7,742 bases of DNA from Coriobacteriales bacterium (GCA_031286975.1 JAITTM010000031.1:1-7742); one strand, 5' to 3'; shown: positions 1-6,032, counted from the stretch's first letter. Numbers and translations: made by a program. Notes: generated by a model from the sequence alone, not told the origin.

Positions 1-871
1 CGAATCCGGTGGCACCGTGTTGCAGGAGACCCGCCACTGGGAGCCTGCCTCCAAGCGTACCATCACCATGCGCGTCAAAGAGACCGCCGACGACTACCGC
101 CTCTTTCCCGAGCCGGACCTGGCCCCCTACGACCTCAGCGACGAGTTCATCCAGAGCGTGCGTGACCGTCTGCCTGAGCTGCCTGATGCCAAGAAGCAGC
201 GCTTCATGGCGCGCCATGGTCTTCCCTTTGCGGATGCCGTCAACCTTGCGGGCGATGTGGAGCTCGCCGCCTTTTTCGACGAGGCGCTGAGCTCCTGCAA
301 GCCATATCCGGGGCTCCAGACAGAACCTGAATGTGCTTGCGCAGATCATGTACGCTCTGTGCACCCAGAACCTTCTTCCAGTCCGATCCATCAGCCTGAA
401 GAAACTCAGCTTGCAGAAACTCAGTCTGTCGCCCTCGCCAAACCCATCGCCAACCTGCTGCTCAACGACGTGGCGGCCTACCTCAACGCCAACAACCTCA
501 CGCTCGCCCAAAGCAGGCTTACGCCGGCGAATCTCGCGCAGCTCGCGCAGTTGGTCGCCGATGACACGATCTCATCCAAGCAGGCCAAGGAGGTCTTCTC
601 CCAAACGGCACAGACGGGTGAGGCACCCACTGCCATCGTCGAGCAAAGGGGCATGCAGCAGCTGAGTGATACGGGCGAGATCGAAGCCATCGTTGCTGCC
701 ATCATCGCTCAGAACCCCGAGAAGGTCGCCGAGTATCAGGCGGGCAAGACCGGGCTTATCGGCTTCTTTGTCGGTCAGGCCATGAAGGCGACCAACGGGC
801 AAGGAAACCCAAAGCTCATCAATGAGACGATAGCAAAACGACTACAGGAACCCCAGGGAGGCATCGGTTGA
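1..871 (+). CDS. gatB: Asp-tRNA(Asn)/Glu-tRNA(Gln) amidotransferase subunit B, 3' part
   Basis: GatB is the subunit of the GatCAB amidotransferase that activates Glu-tRNA(Gln) or Asp-tRNA(Asn) for amidation in the cytoplasm. The reading frame is open from base 2 to the TGA at 869-871 and enters from upstream, so the N-terminal part is missing; 289 residues are visible. The first residues read SGGTVLQETRHW and are followed by MRVKE and DYRLFPEPDL, which are hallmark GatB cradle-domain motifs. The C-terminal GatB/YqeY helical domain follows from about base 434, with LLLNDVAAYLN, TISSKQAKEVF, GFFVGQAMKATNGQGNPKL and a short basic end. The linker between the two domains (290-433) is much longer than in GatB proteins I remember. 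A GTG at 17 or any internal ATG would be too late to be the true start. gatC and gatA are probably upstream, but this is inferred. A likely promoter for the next operon lies in the following gap, so gatB probably ends its own unit. Confidence 0.95.
   Translation, partial: ESGGTVLQETRHWEPASKRTITMRVKETADDYRLFPEPDLAPYDLSDEFIQSVRDRLPELPDAKKQRFMARHGLPFADAVNLAGDVELAAFFDEALSSCKPYPGLQTEPECACADHVRSVHPEPSSSPIHQPEETQLAETQSVALAKPIANLLLNDVAAYLNANNLTLAQSRLTPANLAQLAQLVADDTISSKQAKEVFSQTAQTGEAPTAIVEQRGMQQLSDTGEIEAIVAAIIAQNPEKVAEYQAGKTGLIGFFVGQAMKATNGQGNPKLINETIAKRLQEPQGGIG
290..433 (+). other. Extra linker segment inside GatB with a 10-bp direct repeat
   Basis: Between the conserved AAFFDEAL and ANLLLNDVAAYLN motifs there are about 56 residues, where the Staphylococcus aureus GatB sequence I recall has about 12. 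The segment is rich in Pro, Ser, Gln and Glu, contains three cysteines (one alone, then a C-A-C pair), and looks unstructured. Its DNA holds the direct repeat AGAAACTCAG at 400-409 and 415-424 (period 15 bases, five codons), giving a repeated ETQ peptide. The reading frame stays open through it, so the protein is probably intact with an insertion rather than broken. Confidence 0.6.
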
Positions 872-958
872 TTCCGGCAACTACCCGTGCATGTTCTTTT
901 GGCGCGCTTTCAACGCGAATAATCTGGCCATATCTGCCCTGCACTCTGATTTTTTGCA

Positions 959-987
959 TTGAAATCGCATCCAAAATCCAGCACAAT
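959..987 (+). promoter_or_regulatory. Candidate promoter of the phosphate-transport operon
   Basis: TTGAAA (959-964) matches the -35 consensus at five of six positions. After a 17-base spacer, CACAAT (982-987) matches the -10 at four of six. Transcription would start near 994, about 50 bases before the DUF47 start codon. It lies in the 173-base gap after gatB. I see no clear Pho-box repeat here. Confidence 0.45.
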
Positions 988-1044
988 GGTAGGTGTCACA
1001 ATTAAACGGTGCCTCCCTGGACCTTTTATAGAGGAGAAAATCGC

Positions 1045-1665
1045 ATGGCGAGTCACTTCAATTACTTTGATGCCTTTGAGCGTATGACTGCCTTGGCTTG
1101 TCAGGAAGCCAAGATGCTCGTTGAGATCGTGAATCGATTCAACCCGAGCGACGTTTTGGACGATTTCAATGCGATGCACGCAATCGAGAATGCCTGTGAT
1201 GAGGAGAACCACCAGATATTCACGCATGTTGCGGGCGACTTCGTGCCGCCCATCGAGCGCGAGGACATCACCGACCTTGCGCAGAACCTCGACACCGTTG
1301 CCGATTACATCGAGGACGTGCAGCAGCGTTTCTATATGTTCAACGTGCAGGAGATGAATCCGGCAGCCCTGCAGCTCGTCGGTCTCATCGAGAAGTCCGT
1401 CTGCGCGCTTCACGAGGCGATGCAGGATTTTGGCAACTTCAAGAAGTCCAAGCAGTTGCACCAGAAGCTCATCAGGGTCAACGATTACGAGGAGGAGGCC
1501 GACAAGCTCTATCTTGCCTCCGTGCACGATCTTTATGCCAACCATGCGGATGACCCCGTGTACGTCCTTGCTTGGACTAACCTGTTCTCCCTCATGGAGC
1601 GCTGCATCGACACCTGTGAGCATGTGGCAGATGTTGTCAGCACCATCGTCCTCAAGAATACCTAG
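1045..1665 (+). CDS. PhoU-like DUF47 accessory protein of the Pit phosphate transporter
   Basis: This 206-residue all-helical cytoplasmic protein belongs to the DUF47/PhoU-like family. Members are regularly encoded next to PiT transporters and are thought to modulate phosphate uptake, binding metal through PhoU-type E/D-rich motifs. Visible motifs are H45-x-I-E-x-x-C-D-E-x-x-H56, the EREDITDLAQNLDTVADYIED helix near residues 71-91, the EEEAD-x-x-Y motif near 149-156 and LMERCIDTCEHVADVV near 183-198. Length matches the family (about 205-215). I chose ATG 1045 because GAGGAG at 1031-1036 sits eight bases ahead; an in-frame upstream start at 1009 (TTG/ATG-like extension) has no comparable site and adds non-family residues. 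The pit gene follows after 27 bases, so the two are very probably one operon. Nothing suggests truncation. The exact biochemical role of the family is not settled. Confidence 0.93.
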   Translation: MASHFNYFDAFERMTALACQEAKMLVEIVNRFNPSDVLDDFNAMHAIENACDEENHQIFTHVAGDFVPPIEREDITDLAQNLDTVADYIEDVQQRFYMFNVQEMNPAALQLVGLIEKSVCALHEAMQDFGNFKKSKQLHQKLIRVNDYEEEADKLYLASVHDLYANHADDPVYVLAWTNLFSLMERCIDTCEHVADVVSTIVLKNT

Positions 1666-1692
1666 CAGTGGATCTGTGGCGGAGTTGAGCAT

Positions 1693-2685
1693 ATGAGTGC
1701 AGTCGTCATCAGCGTAGTGGTGTTCGCGCTCGTCTTCGAGTTTATCAACGGGTTCCACGACACTGCCAATGCCATCGCCACCACGGTGTATACCAAGGCG
1801 CTCAAGGCGCGTCACGCCATCATCCTTGCCGCAGTCATGAATTTTTTTGGTGCCTTTGTCTGGGAGGGCGTTGCCAAGACCATCTCTGCTGGGCTCACCG
1901 AGACCCCGGCTGAGGAGTACGTGGTGCTTGCAGCGGTGCTCGGGGCCATCGTCTGGAACCTCATTACCTGGTGGCGCGGGTTTCCTTCCAGCTCGTCGCA
2001 TGCGCTTATCGGCAGCCTGCTGGGAGCCACGCTTGTCTCTACAGCCTCGTTTGACGCCGTAAAATGGATCGGTGTTCTGGAGAAGGTCATCATCCCGCTT
2101 TTCTCGTCTCCTCTCATAGGGTTCTTTGTAGGGTTTGCCATCATGCGGTTGATATTCAAGCTTTTTGCCAACAGCTCGCGCACCAAGGTCAACGGGGTAT
2201 TCAGGAAGCTACAAGTTGTTTCCGCCGCGCTCTTCGCGTTCTCGCATGGCACCAATGATGCCCAAAAGACCATGGGAATCATCACGCTTGCCCTGGTTTC
2301 AGGCGGCGTGCTCACTGCGGCGGATGGCGTTCCGCTCTGGGTCAAGATACTCTGCGCCACCGCCATGGCGCTTGGCACCAGCGCGGGCGGCCAGCGCATC
2401 ATGAAGACCATGGGGCGCGGCGTCACAAAGCTCCAGCCCGCCAGCGGCTTTGCCGCGGAGACCACCTCCGCCATCGTTATCGAGATCATGTCATTTATCG
2501 GGGCACCCGTCAGCACCACGCACGTCATATCCAGTTCGGTTATGGGTGTGGGCAGCGCGCGCAGGCTCAGCGCCGTCAAATGGCGCACCGCCCGCGATAT
2601 CGTGCTCACCTGGGTGATAACCCTCCCCATAGCCGCCGCAATCGGTGGCGTGAGCCTTTTAGTGGTGCGCTTCTTCTTGGGGTAA
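1693..2685 (+). CDS. pit: PiT-family inorganic phosphate permease
   Basis: This is a 330-residue integral inner-membrane protein of the PiT family (PF01384), which carries inorganic phosphate or metal-phosphate by cation symport. Both duplicated PiT signatures are present: NGFHDTANAIAT at residues 19-30 in the first helix and SHGTNDAQKTMGI at about 184-196 in the second half. Hydrophobic stretches alternate with short loops along the whole length, and a central more polar segment (FKLFANSSRTKVNGVFRK) is the expected cytoplasmic loop. Length is normal for the short bacterial type (about 330). ATG 1693 follows GGAG at 1681-1684 with eight bases between. The DUF47 gene just upstream is its usual partner. 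The C-terminus ends right after a transmembrane helix (SLLVVRFFLG), and the TAA stop is inside a tandem duplication. Ion specificity cannot be read from the sequence. Confidence 0.95.
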   Translation: MSAVVISVVVFALVFEFINGFHDTANAIATTVYTKALKARHAIILAAVMNFFGAFVWEGVAKTISAGLTETPAEEYVVLAAVLGAIVWNLITWWRGFPSSSSHALIGSLLGATLVSTASFDAVKWIGVLEKVIIPLFSSPLIGFFVGFAIMRLIFKLFANSSRTKVNGVFRKLQVVSAALFAFSHGTNDAQKTMGIITLALVSGGVLTAADGVPLWVKILCATAMALGTSAGGQRIMKTMGRGVTKLQPASGFAAETTSAIVIEIMSFIGAPVSTTHVISSSVMGVGSARRLSAVKWRTARDIVLTWVITLPIAAAIGGVSLLVVRFFLG

Positions 2686-2709
2686 GCCTGCTCTTGGGGT
2701 AAGCCTGCT
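2675..2709 (+). repeat. 17-bp tandem duplication across the pit stop codon
   Basis: The unit CTTGGGGTAAGCCTGCT occurs at 2676-2692 and again, perfectly and directly adjacent, at 2693-2709; the periodicity extends one base left to 2675. The first copy contains the pit TAA stop (2683-2685). The second copy sits untranslated just behind it. It is followed by the 10-bp palindrome GCTTGCAAGC at 2707-2716. The perfect identity suggests a recent duplication by slippage. Confidence 0.9.
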
Positions 2710-2847
2710 TGCAAGCTGGGCGCAGAACAGAACCCTTGCAGTCTTTTGCACATAGGATATTTGCATACTCCGTGAAGCAAACATGATGATTTTGTAGCGT
2801 TCGTTGAAGCTTCTGTGGATTTGAAAACAAGCCCGCCCACGGGGCAT

Positions 2848-2886
2848 ATGATGGAGGCAATTCAACACATGCTTCACATCGGCTAA
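2848..2886 (+). CDS. Possible 12-codon leader or upstream ORF
   Basis: ATG ATG GAG GCA ... GGC TAA encodes the 12-residue peptide MMEAIQHMLHIG. Its TAA stop (2884-2886) abuts the AAGGGG ribosome binding site of the next small ORF, so translation of one could influence the other. The upstream ribosome binding site is poor (ACGGGG close to the start). It could be chance; I list it only because of its position ahead of the better small ORF. Confidence 0.2.
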   Translation: MMEAIQHMLHIG

Positions 2887-2898
2887 GGGGTGGTAGTC

Positions 2899-2979
2899 AT
2901 GACAAGAACGGAGTCGCGTGTCGTAGGAGCCCTCATGGGTTTTGTCATTGTGGCATTCTGGATTCTCACATTTATCTAA
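2899..2979 (+). CDS. Possible 26-residue single-pass membrane peptide
   Basis: ATG 2899 to TAA 2977-2979 encodes 26 residues. The first seven, MTRTESR, are polar with two arginines; the remaining residues, VVGALMGFVIVAFWILTFI, form one hydrophobic stretch of transmembrane length that ends the peptide. By the positive-inside rule the N-terminus would be cytoplasmic. A ribosome binding site AAGGGG (2885-2890) lies eight bases ahead. The architecture matches known classes of small membrane proteins that tune larger membrane complexes, but I do not recognise this one. It is too short for conventional gene calling. Neighbours give little guidance: the gene is downstream of the phosphate permease, and on the same strand, 213 bases away. 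Confidence 0.45.
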   Translation: MTRTESRVVGALMGFVIVAFWILTFI

Positions 2980-3003
2980 AGAACCACCGATTAACTCATT
3001 GCA

Positions 3004-3034
3004 TGCCATCTGGCAAAGGGGCAGTGCAGTGCCC
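3004..3034 (-). terminator. Weak candidate terminator region after larC
   Basis: Reading along the larC transcript, the first inverted repeat (3034-3019, GGGCA / TGCCC with a six-base loop) begins about 20 bases after the stop. A second (3015-3004, TGCCA / TGGCA with a two-base loop) follows. Neither has a proper T tract, only CCTTTG between them, so factor-independent termination is doubtful. The hairpins could also act as 3'-end stabilisers. Confidence 0.25.
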
Positions 3035-3054
3035 ATACGGTGCTCGCGCAGAGT

Positions 3055-4269
3055 TCAGCGTGTGGCAAAGTCCAGCAGTTCCTCGTACAACTCGTTGTAA
3101 TCCAGGCCGTGCTTGCGGGCTATGGCAGCTACGGCCTCATGCTCGGGGCGCAGCCAGGTTCTGCGCTCTATGGGTGCGCCCAGCTCGGCGGCCTTGAAGG
3201 GCACGAGCCCATAGGCGGTGTCGATGGTGATAATCGAGCGCGGCACGATTGTGCGCTCCATATAGCTGCCGCGAATGCCCAGCGAGCCCGTCAGCGCCCC
3301 GATTTTCTCCGCGAAATCCTGGGCTTTTGCTGGGGAGACAAGCGTGCATAACCGTACGGCCAAGCGCCCCTTTTTCATGGTGATAGGCTCCTGCCAGACG
3401 TCCAGGGCACCGGCGGCCAGCAGCTCCTCGCAGGCGAAGGCCAGCGCCTCGGGCGACAGGTGGTCGATGTTGGTGCTCAACAGCGTGCAGCCTTCAATGG
3501 TGTACGCGTCGCGAGCCTTGAGTCCGGCGAGAGTTGTGGGCTCACCGGCGATGATGCGCAGCACATTGGCGGCACCAGCGAGGTCGCGGCTGCCGGCGCC
3601 GTAGCCGGTGGCGGCGGGAACGATGGGTGGCAGCGGCTCCCAGTTGGTCACAAAGGCGCGAGCCAGCGCCGCACCCGTGGGGGTGGTGAGTTCGCCCCCG
3701 TGCGCACCAGCATAGACGGGCAGACCCTCGATCAGGCGGGCGGTGGCGGGTGCCGGTACGGGCATTTGGCCATGGGCGCAGACAAAGCTGCCAAAACCCA
3801 GCGCAAGGGGAGTGGTATACAAGGCAGTGGGCGCCAGAGCCTCCAACAAAAAGCTGCTGCCTACGATATCCACTATCGAGTCGGCGCCGCCCACCTCATG
3901 GAAGTGCACATGATCGGGCTCGCGTCCGTGCACCTCGGCCTCTGCCAAAGCGACTGCGGCAAAGGCGGCGATAGCGCGGTCACGGGTGCCTGCGGAGAAG
4001 ACCCCCGCGCTTGCCGCGTCTTCTATCAGCGCGCGTATCTGGTGCCAGGTGCGCGTGGGCGCGTTGTGCTCCTCGATGGTGATGTGGGTTGCACGGATGC
4101 CGGATTTAACCGGATGCGTACGCTGTATGCTGATGCCGGGCACCAAGGCACAGCCCACGCGCACGAGGTCCTCAAAGCGCGCCGCACCAACCCGTTCGCA
4201 CAGCTCAAGCAAGGCACCCATGAACTTATCGCCGGAAGCGCCGGTACTAAGATCCGCGTGGAGGATCAT
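3055..4269 (-). CDS. larC: LarC, nickel insertion protein for the nickel-pincer nucleotide cofactor
   Basis: LarC is the CTP-dependent cyclometallase that inserts nickel into the pyridinium bis-thiocarboxylate mononucleotide made by LarB and LarE, giving the cofactor of lactate racemase LarA and related racemases/epimerases. The 404-residue protein shows HVHFHEVGGADSIVDIVG at 120-137, CAHGQMPVPAPAT at 164-176, ELTTPTGAAL at 193-202 and GYGAGSRDL at 222-230. The C-terminal domain has TNIDHLSPE near 266-274 and PITMKKGR at 295-302. I chose ATG 4269 because the conserved N-terminus (MILHADLSTGASGD) starts there and it overlaps the larB stop as ATGA; the 14 residues upstream are arginine-rich read-through of larB. 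Unlike Lactiplantibacillus plantarum, where larC is split and joined by a frameshift, this is one continuous frame. The His-rich run often seen between the N-terminal part and the HFHEVG motif is missing. Confidence 0.93.
   Translation of the reverse strand: MILHADLSTGASGDKFMGALLELCERVGAARFEDLVRVGCALVPGISIQRTHPVKSGIRATHITIEEHNAPTRTWHQIRALIEDAASAGVFSAGTRDRAIAAFAAVALAEAEVHGREPDHVHFHEVGGADSIVDIVGSSFLLEALAPTALYTTPLALGFGSFVCAHGQMPVPAPATARLIEGLPVYAGAHGGELTTPTGAALARAFVTNWEPLPPIVPAATGYGAGSRDLAGAANVLRIIAGEPTTLAGLKARDAYTIEGCTLLSTNIDHLSPEALAFACEELLAAGALDVWQEPITMKKGRLAVRLCTLVSPAKAQDFAEKIGALTGSLGIRGSYMERTIVPRSIITIDTAYGLVPFKAAELGAPIERRTWLRPEHEAVAAIARKHGLDYNELYEELLDFATR
4266..4269 (-). promoter_or_regulatory. 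ATGA overlap of larB stop and larC start
   Basis: The larB TGA and the larC ATG share bases on the minus strand (ATGA). This decides the larC start and implies that ribosomes finishing larB re-initiate on larC, giving matched amounts of the two enzymes. Confidence 0.85.
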
Positions 4270-5021
4270 CGCTCGTCTCCTCTTGACTCGTCTTTCTCGC
4301 CTGATTCGCAAAACCGCGCCGGGGGGATGTTGATGCGGTGGGCGATCTGGCCTGCTCCAAAGCCGTTGTCGATGTTGACCACACTTACGCCTCCGGCGCA
4401 GGAGTTGAGCATGCCCAGCAAGGCGGCGATACCGCCAAAACTCGCGCCATAGCCCACGCTGGTGGGCACGGCAATCACCGCTACGTCAACCAGACCCGCC
4501 ACCAGCGAGGGCAGCGCGCCCTCCATACCGGCGACGGCTACAATCGCGTGGGCGGCATGTAGGGTATCCCCATGACTGAGCGCACGGTGCACTCCCGCGA
4601 TGCCGATGTCGCAGAGCAGTTCGACCCGCGAGCCCATGATGCGCGCCGTGAGTGCCGCCTCCTGCGCAACAGCCAAGTCGCTGGTGCCCGCACAGCAGAC
4701 CACCACCAAACCGCCACCACCCTCAGCGCGCAGGATGGCGGCGGCATCCTCACCGGCAAGGGCGAGGGTGCCGACACGTCGATCTACATAGAGGATGCCG
4801 CAGGAGGCCACATAGTGCGCATCGGGGACAAGCGCCTTGAGTGCGGCGGCCTGCTGGGCTGTGGCGCGCGTGGTAAGCACCACCTCGTGCTTCTCCAAAA
4901 GGGAGACCGCGATGGCGGCCACCTGCTCAGGCGTCTTGCCTGCTCCAAAAATGACCTCGGGAAAACCGCAGCGCCCCTCGCGCTGGTAGTCCAGATGCGC
5001 AAAACCGCTTATATCGCTCAA
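4266..5021 (-). CDS. larB: LarB, pyridinium-3,5-biscarboxylic acid mononucleotide synthase
   Basis: LarB carboxylates nicotinic acid adenine dinucleotide and releases AMP, the first step of nickel-pincer cofactor synthesis; the family is related to PurE. Conserved blocks in the 251 residues are REGRCGFPEVIFGAGKT at 14-30, CAGTSDLAVAQEAA at 110-123, CDIGIAGVHR at 137-146, VAGMEGALPSLVAGLVD at 163-179, and VPTSVGYGASFGGIAALL at 185-202. NSCAGGVSVVNIDNGFGAG follows at 206-224. The NSCA cysteine (C208) is probably the catalytic cysteine described for LarB. The start is TTG at 5021: the frame has no ATG or GTG between the upstream stop and the conserved region, and AGAGG stands five bases ahead. 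The last 15 or so residues are charged and variable, and the stop overlaps the larC start by four bases, implying translational coupling. Confidence 0.93.
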   Translation of the reverse strand: MSDISGFAHLDYQREGRCGFPEVIFGAGKTPEQVAAIAVSLLEKHEVVLTTRATAQQAAALKALVPDAHYVASCGILYVDRRVGTLALAGEDAAAILRAEGGGGLVVVCCAGTSDLAVAQEAALTARIMGSRVELLCDIGIAGVHRALSHGDTLHAAHAIVAVAGMEGALPSLVAGLVDVAVIAVPTSVGYGASFGGIAALLGMLNSCAGGVSVVNIDNGFGAGQIAHRINIPPARFCESGEKDESRGDER

Positions 5022-5048
5022 GATGACCTCTTTCTGCCAACAATCAAG

Positions 5049-5054
5049 TACAAT
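5049..5054 (+). promoter_or_regulatory. Candidate -10 box of pheA
   Basis: TACAAT at 5049-5054 matches the -10 consensus at five of six positions, with transcription expected near 5061, about 44 bases ahead of the pheA GTG. No good -35 hexamer lies at the right distance (5026-5031 is ACCTCT), so the promoter is either activator-dependent or misassigned. Confidence 0.3.
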
Positions 5055-5070
5055 AGCTCATGATAAGCTA
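5054..5070. promoter_or_regulatory. Inverted repeat between the divergent larB and pheA promoters
   Basis: TAGCT (5054-5058) and AGCTA (5066-5070) form a perfect five-base inverted repeat around seven bases. It covers the larB -10 box and touches the pheA -10 box, a position where a bound regulator could affect both promoters. It is short enough to be chance. Confidence 0.25.
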
Positions 5071-5088
5071 CCAGCAGAGTACTGTCGA
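5060..5088 (-). promoter_or_regulatory. Candidate promoter of larBC
   Basis: Reading the minus strand, TCGACA (5088-5083) matches the -35 at five of six positions. A 17-base spacer follows, then TATCAT (5065-5060), which matches the -10 at five of six. Transcription would begin near 5053, about 30 bases ahead of the larB TTG. Confidence 0.55.
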
Positions 5089-5104
5089 TGAAGGTGGATG
5101 AACC

Positions 5105-5974
5105 GTGAAAAACGCAAGCAGCCAAACCTATGCCTATCTGGGTCCGGAGGGCACCTACAGTCATGAGGCCGCCCTTCTGTTTCGTGCCAGAGCGGCGGAG
5201 AAGCACGAGCCGGGCGAACGTAGCGACCTGCCCAAACTTATGGAATGCGCCTCCATCCCCGAAGTCTTTGACCTGGTCGATCGCGGCAGGGCGACCTTTG
5301 GTGTCGTGCCCATCGAGAATGCTCTGGAGGGCAGCGTCAACGAGACGATCGACGCTTTCTCCTTCACCTCCGGCGCACAGATTCTGGCCGAGACCGTCTT
5401 GGATATCCATCACAACCTGGTGGTTGCTCCCGGCACCACACTTGAGGACATCAAGACCATCGCTTCGCATCCGCAGGCCCTGGGGCAGTCACGGCGCTGG
5501 TTGCAGGCGAATCTCCCTGGGCGCGCGAGTCTGGCAACCACCTCAACGGCAGAGGCCGTGCGTTTTGCCGTTGGCGCACCCGGTGTTGCCGGCATCGGTG
5601 CAACGTTGGCTGCCCAGCAGTTTGGCGGCGAGCTTCTTGCCCAGCAGATCGAGGATCACTTTGGCAATCAGACGCGTTTTGTGCTCATCGGCAACGCGAC
5701 ATGCGCCCGCACTGGCAATGACAAGACCTCGTTGGCTCTTTTCATGCGGGAGGACAAGCCAGGCACCCTGCTGATGATCCTTGAGGAGTTTGCCTACGCT
5801 GGGCTCAACCTCACCAAGATACAGAGTCGTCCCACCAAGCGTGCCTTGGGTGACTATATGTTCTGGATCGATATCAGCGGCCACGTCGAGGACATTGATG
5901 TCAAGACCGCACTTGATTGCCTGCGCCTCAAACTGCGCGCCGTCAAGTGCATCGGTTCGTATCCCGTGGCCTGA
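5105..5974 (+). CDS. pheA: Prephenate dehydratase with ACT regulatory domain
   Basis: This 289-residue cytoplasmic enzyme converts prephenate to phenylpyruvate in phenylalanine synthesis. It is the monofunctional form, without a chorismate mutase domain. The catalytic part (about 8-195) shows YLGPEGTYSHEAAL at 10-23, GVVPIENALEGSVNETID at 66-83, ASHPQALGQSRRWL at 120-133, TSTAEAVRFA at 146-155 and the catalytic TRF motif at 190-192. The ACT domain (about 208-285) has GTLLMILEEFAYAGLNLTK and QSRP at 240-243, corresponding to the phenylalanine-binding GALV and ESRP motifs with changes at both. The GTG start at 5105 is supported by AAGGTGG (5091-5097), seven bases ahead, and by the conserved motif beginning within ten residues. 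It is transcribed divergently from larB with 83 bases between. Rubrerythrin follows after 123 bases with its own promoter signals, so pheA may be monocistronic. Confidence 0.95.
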   Translation: MKNASSQTYAYLGPEGTYSHEAALLFRARAAEKHEPGERSDLPKLMECASIPEVFDLVDRGRATFGVVPIENALEGSVNETIDAFSFTSGAQILAETVLDIHHNLVVAPGTTLEDIKTIASHPQALGQSRRWLQANLPGRASLATTSTAEAVRFAVGAPGVAGIGATLAAQQFGGELLAQQIEDHFGNQTRFVLIGNATCARTGNDKTSLALFMREDKPGTLLMILEEFAYAGLNLTKIQSRPTKRALGDYMFWIDISGHVEDIDVKTALDCLRLKLRAVKCIGSYPVA

Positions 5975-6032
5975 CCCTCTGTAGTGTTTTTGTAGAATCC
6001 GCTCTTCTCCCGTGCCGCATATGCTACAGACT

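Larger units (their letters stand above)
2686..3054. other. Intergenic region between convergent pit and larC
   Basis: This 369-base stretch separates pit (+) from larC (-). It holds the second copy of the 17-bp duplication, a short palindrome, about 130 bases (2717-2847) in which I see no feature, two short ORFs on the plus strand (2848-2886 and 2899-2979) and two small inverted repeats near the larC end (3004-3015 and 3019-3034). I see no tRNA, no insertion sequence and no strong intrinsic terminator with a T tract. Confidence 0.7.

Noticed and set aside
872..958. Terminator after gatB
   Set aside because: Only a four-base CGCG repeat around 903-917 without a T tract is visible; too weak to call.
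910..2001. 363-residue open frame on the minus strand opposite the DUF47 and pit genes
   Set aside because: It runs antisense to two genes with unmistakable family motifs, its composition is His/Asp/Gly-rich as expected from the complement of GC-rich codons, and it shows no recognisable domain.
1812..2840. 342-residue minus-strand open frame across pit and the following gap
   Set aside because: It is antisense to the PiT permease signatures and has no family motif or ribosome binding site worth noting.
3460..4452. 330-residue plus-strand open frame opposite larC and larB
   Set aside because: It is a Gly/Ala/Arg-rich mirror of the conserved larC reading frame. Long antisense frames are expected at this base composition.
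5088..5108. Six-codon ORF (MKVDEP) overlapping the pheA GTG start
   Set aside because: It could suggest a leader peptide, but it has no phenylalanine codons and no terminator/antiterminator structure, so attenuation is not supported.
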